A DNA stretch of 37,917 nucleotides from the IMG/VR virus record IMGVR_UViG_3300025759_000250, positions 1 to 37,917 of that record; one strand, given 5' to 3'. The notes beneath the pieces are model-generated. The model saw only the letters and a list, made by a program, of their open reading frames with translations, did not search any database and had not been told where the DNA came from. This document shows positions 37,059 to 37,917 of this stretch, piece after piece (the stretch's first letter is position 1; every line of letters begins with the position of its first letter). This stretch comes from a virus. Made by a program: the position numbers and the translations under genes.

Positions 37059-37916
37059 CTATCGTTTCTTAATCATATACTCTAACAATCGCTTACTTAG
37101 ACTATATGGATTTGTATCGATTATAGACTTAGTAAAGTAACCGTTACAATGCTGACGAATGTATGAAATATCGTGCTCTTTACAAATGCAAGATGCGACT
37201 AATTCAACTCCGCTTTTACGATAACTTTCTTCATCGGGAATATTGCCCGTTAAGCAACCGTCAGTAAATAATAAGACTAAATCATTCTTCTTTAATTCGT
37301 CTTTATATTTGATGAGATTGTTCGCAAGATTTTCGTGATTCCCGCAAGGTTCTATTGATAATATTTCATTAATAGAATCATTATGGATTTCGTAATTATT
37401 TTGATTCCAAGATATAATAATTTTAGCATCAATAAGATTACGCTCCTTTAATAATTTGAGTGCGGAAATAAATTCTTTCCCGCCATTATGTTTCCAAGTA
37501 TCTGTCATAGAACCGCTGAAATCGACAAAGCAAATCATACTTAATTTTGACTTAGATTTGCCGAAGCTTCTAAAACAATTTTCTACACGTGAGATAGCAT
37601 TTTTTAGATGCAACTTATTGCCCGTTACTGATAATCTATTTTTAGATGATATAGCTTTTTTACATATAGGTTTAAGCCTACCAAATAGACGCTCACTCAT
37701 TGCCTTTTCTTCGGGTATCATATCATAGCCACGATTTGAGATATCGTCATAATCGCAATTAGATGTATCTCCCGAATCAGTATTTTTTGTACCGATACCG
37801 AAGCCCGCATTTTTAGCATTCGGGTCGGCTACACCATTTACAATATTTTGCTTATCATAGACCTTTGGAGCATTAATACCAAATGAATCTATCCACGCTT
37901 TTAAGATGCTGATTTT
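37059..37916 (-). CDS. von Willebrand A domain protein, CobT/CoxE-like (5' partial)
   Basis: The frame is open to the right edge of the window, so the start is missing; the ATG at 37721 is internal. In the visible 285 residues, about 1-65 are Asn/Asp/Gly-rich linker. A basic helical region (RLFGRLKPICKKAISSKNRL) leads into the VWA fold with MIDAS motif CFVDFSGSM near 132 and VLLFTDGCL near 219, completing the metal site. In CobT/CoxE/YehP-type proteins this domain works with an AAA+ MoxR/CobS ATPase; marine phages often carry CobS/CobT-like pairs of unclear function. A partner would lie beyond the window. Three Cys near the end (ASCICKEH, HCNGYF) are not an obvious zinc site. Confidence 0.75.
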   Translation of the reverse strand, partial: KISILKAWIDSFGINAPKVYDKQNIVNGVADPNAKNAGFGIGTKNTDSGDTSNCDYDDISNRGYDMIPEEKAMSERLFGRLKPICKKAISSKNRLSVTGNKLHLKNAISRVENCFRSFGKSKSKLSMICFVDFSGSMTDTWKHNGGKEFISALKLLKERNLIDAKIIISWNQNNYEIHNDSINEILSIEPCGNHENLANNLIKYKDELKKNDLVLLFTDGCLTGNIPDEESYRKSGVELVASCICKEHDISYIRQHCNGYFTKSIIDTNPYSLSKRLLEYMIKKR

Positions 37917-37917
37917 A

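Noticed and set aside
37059-37721. Taking ATG 37721 as the start of the VWA gene
   Set aside because: The same frame stays open to the right edge of the window, so the gene is truncated rather than 220 aa long.
1-37917. tRNA genes, integrase, transposase or lysogeny repressor
   Set aside because: Intergenic space is too small for most of these and no characteristic motif was seen; the 97-aa protein and the TerS candidate were considered as repressors but lack supporting evidence.

Overview
The window looks like part of a lytic, marine-type tailed phage genome. Both ends cut through genes, so the genome continues beyond it. By eye it is AT-rich (roughly one third G+C). Genes are packed with 1- to 26-nt overlaps, and I see no tRNA, rRNA, CRISPR array, transposase, integrase or lysogeny repressor. 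The terminase, portal, SU10-type capsid, beta-propeller nozzle-like protein and large ejection-type proteins, without any tape-measure or sheath gene, suggest a podovirus-like virion. The host is unknown. A phage protein ending in a PEP-CTERM sorting signal points to a host with an exosortase, such as a Verrucomicrobiota/Lentisphaerota-type or some proteobacterial lineages.

Left arm, plus strand (about 1-5.6 kb): a recombination and replication module. It holds a RecB/Cas4-type PD-(D/E)XK nuclease (cut by the window edge), small unknown genes, an endonuclease VII-like resolvase lacking its usual zinc cysteines, an ERF annealing protein, a small protein with an SSB-like C-terminal tip, a DEDD exonuclease with a zinc ribbon, and a DnaB-type helicase. 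No DNA polymerase, primase or RNA polymerase is visible. The arm ends at a structured RNA candidate and a 56-aa ORF that converges on, and overlaps, the late operon.

Centre, minus strand (36.05 down to 5.58 kb): the late operon, read right to left. Order: TerS candidate, 77-aa protein, MT-A70 adenine methyltransferase, TerL, 127-aa protein, portal, lysozyme-like protein, 74-aa protein, scaffold, SU10-type capsid, decoration candidate, strong terminator, neck/tail genes, a cluster of very small basic and membrane proteins with a 3-TM holin and the PEP-CTERM protein, the nozzle, a fibre-like protein, a giant 2,660-aa protein with about 57 thrombospondin type 3 calcium-binding repeats, and two ejection-type proteins. 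Most junctions are TAATG or ATGA overlaps, implying coupled translation.

Right end, minus strand (36.05-37.9 kb): an intergenic region with inverted repeats and four GATC sites in 46 bp. GATC is otherwise strikingly rare in this window. Two genes follow, each with its own intrinsic terminator: a 97-aa unknown and a von Willebrand A (CobT/CoxE-like) protein cut by the window edge.

Most interesting points: the phage PEP-CTERM protein beside the lysis genes; the giant calcium-binding-repeat virion protein; and the GATC array next to TerS, a methyltransferase and TerL, which resembles the logic of a methylation-gated packaging site.
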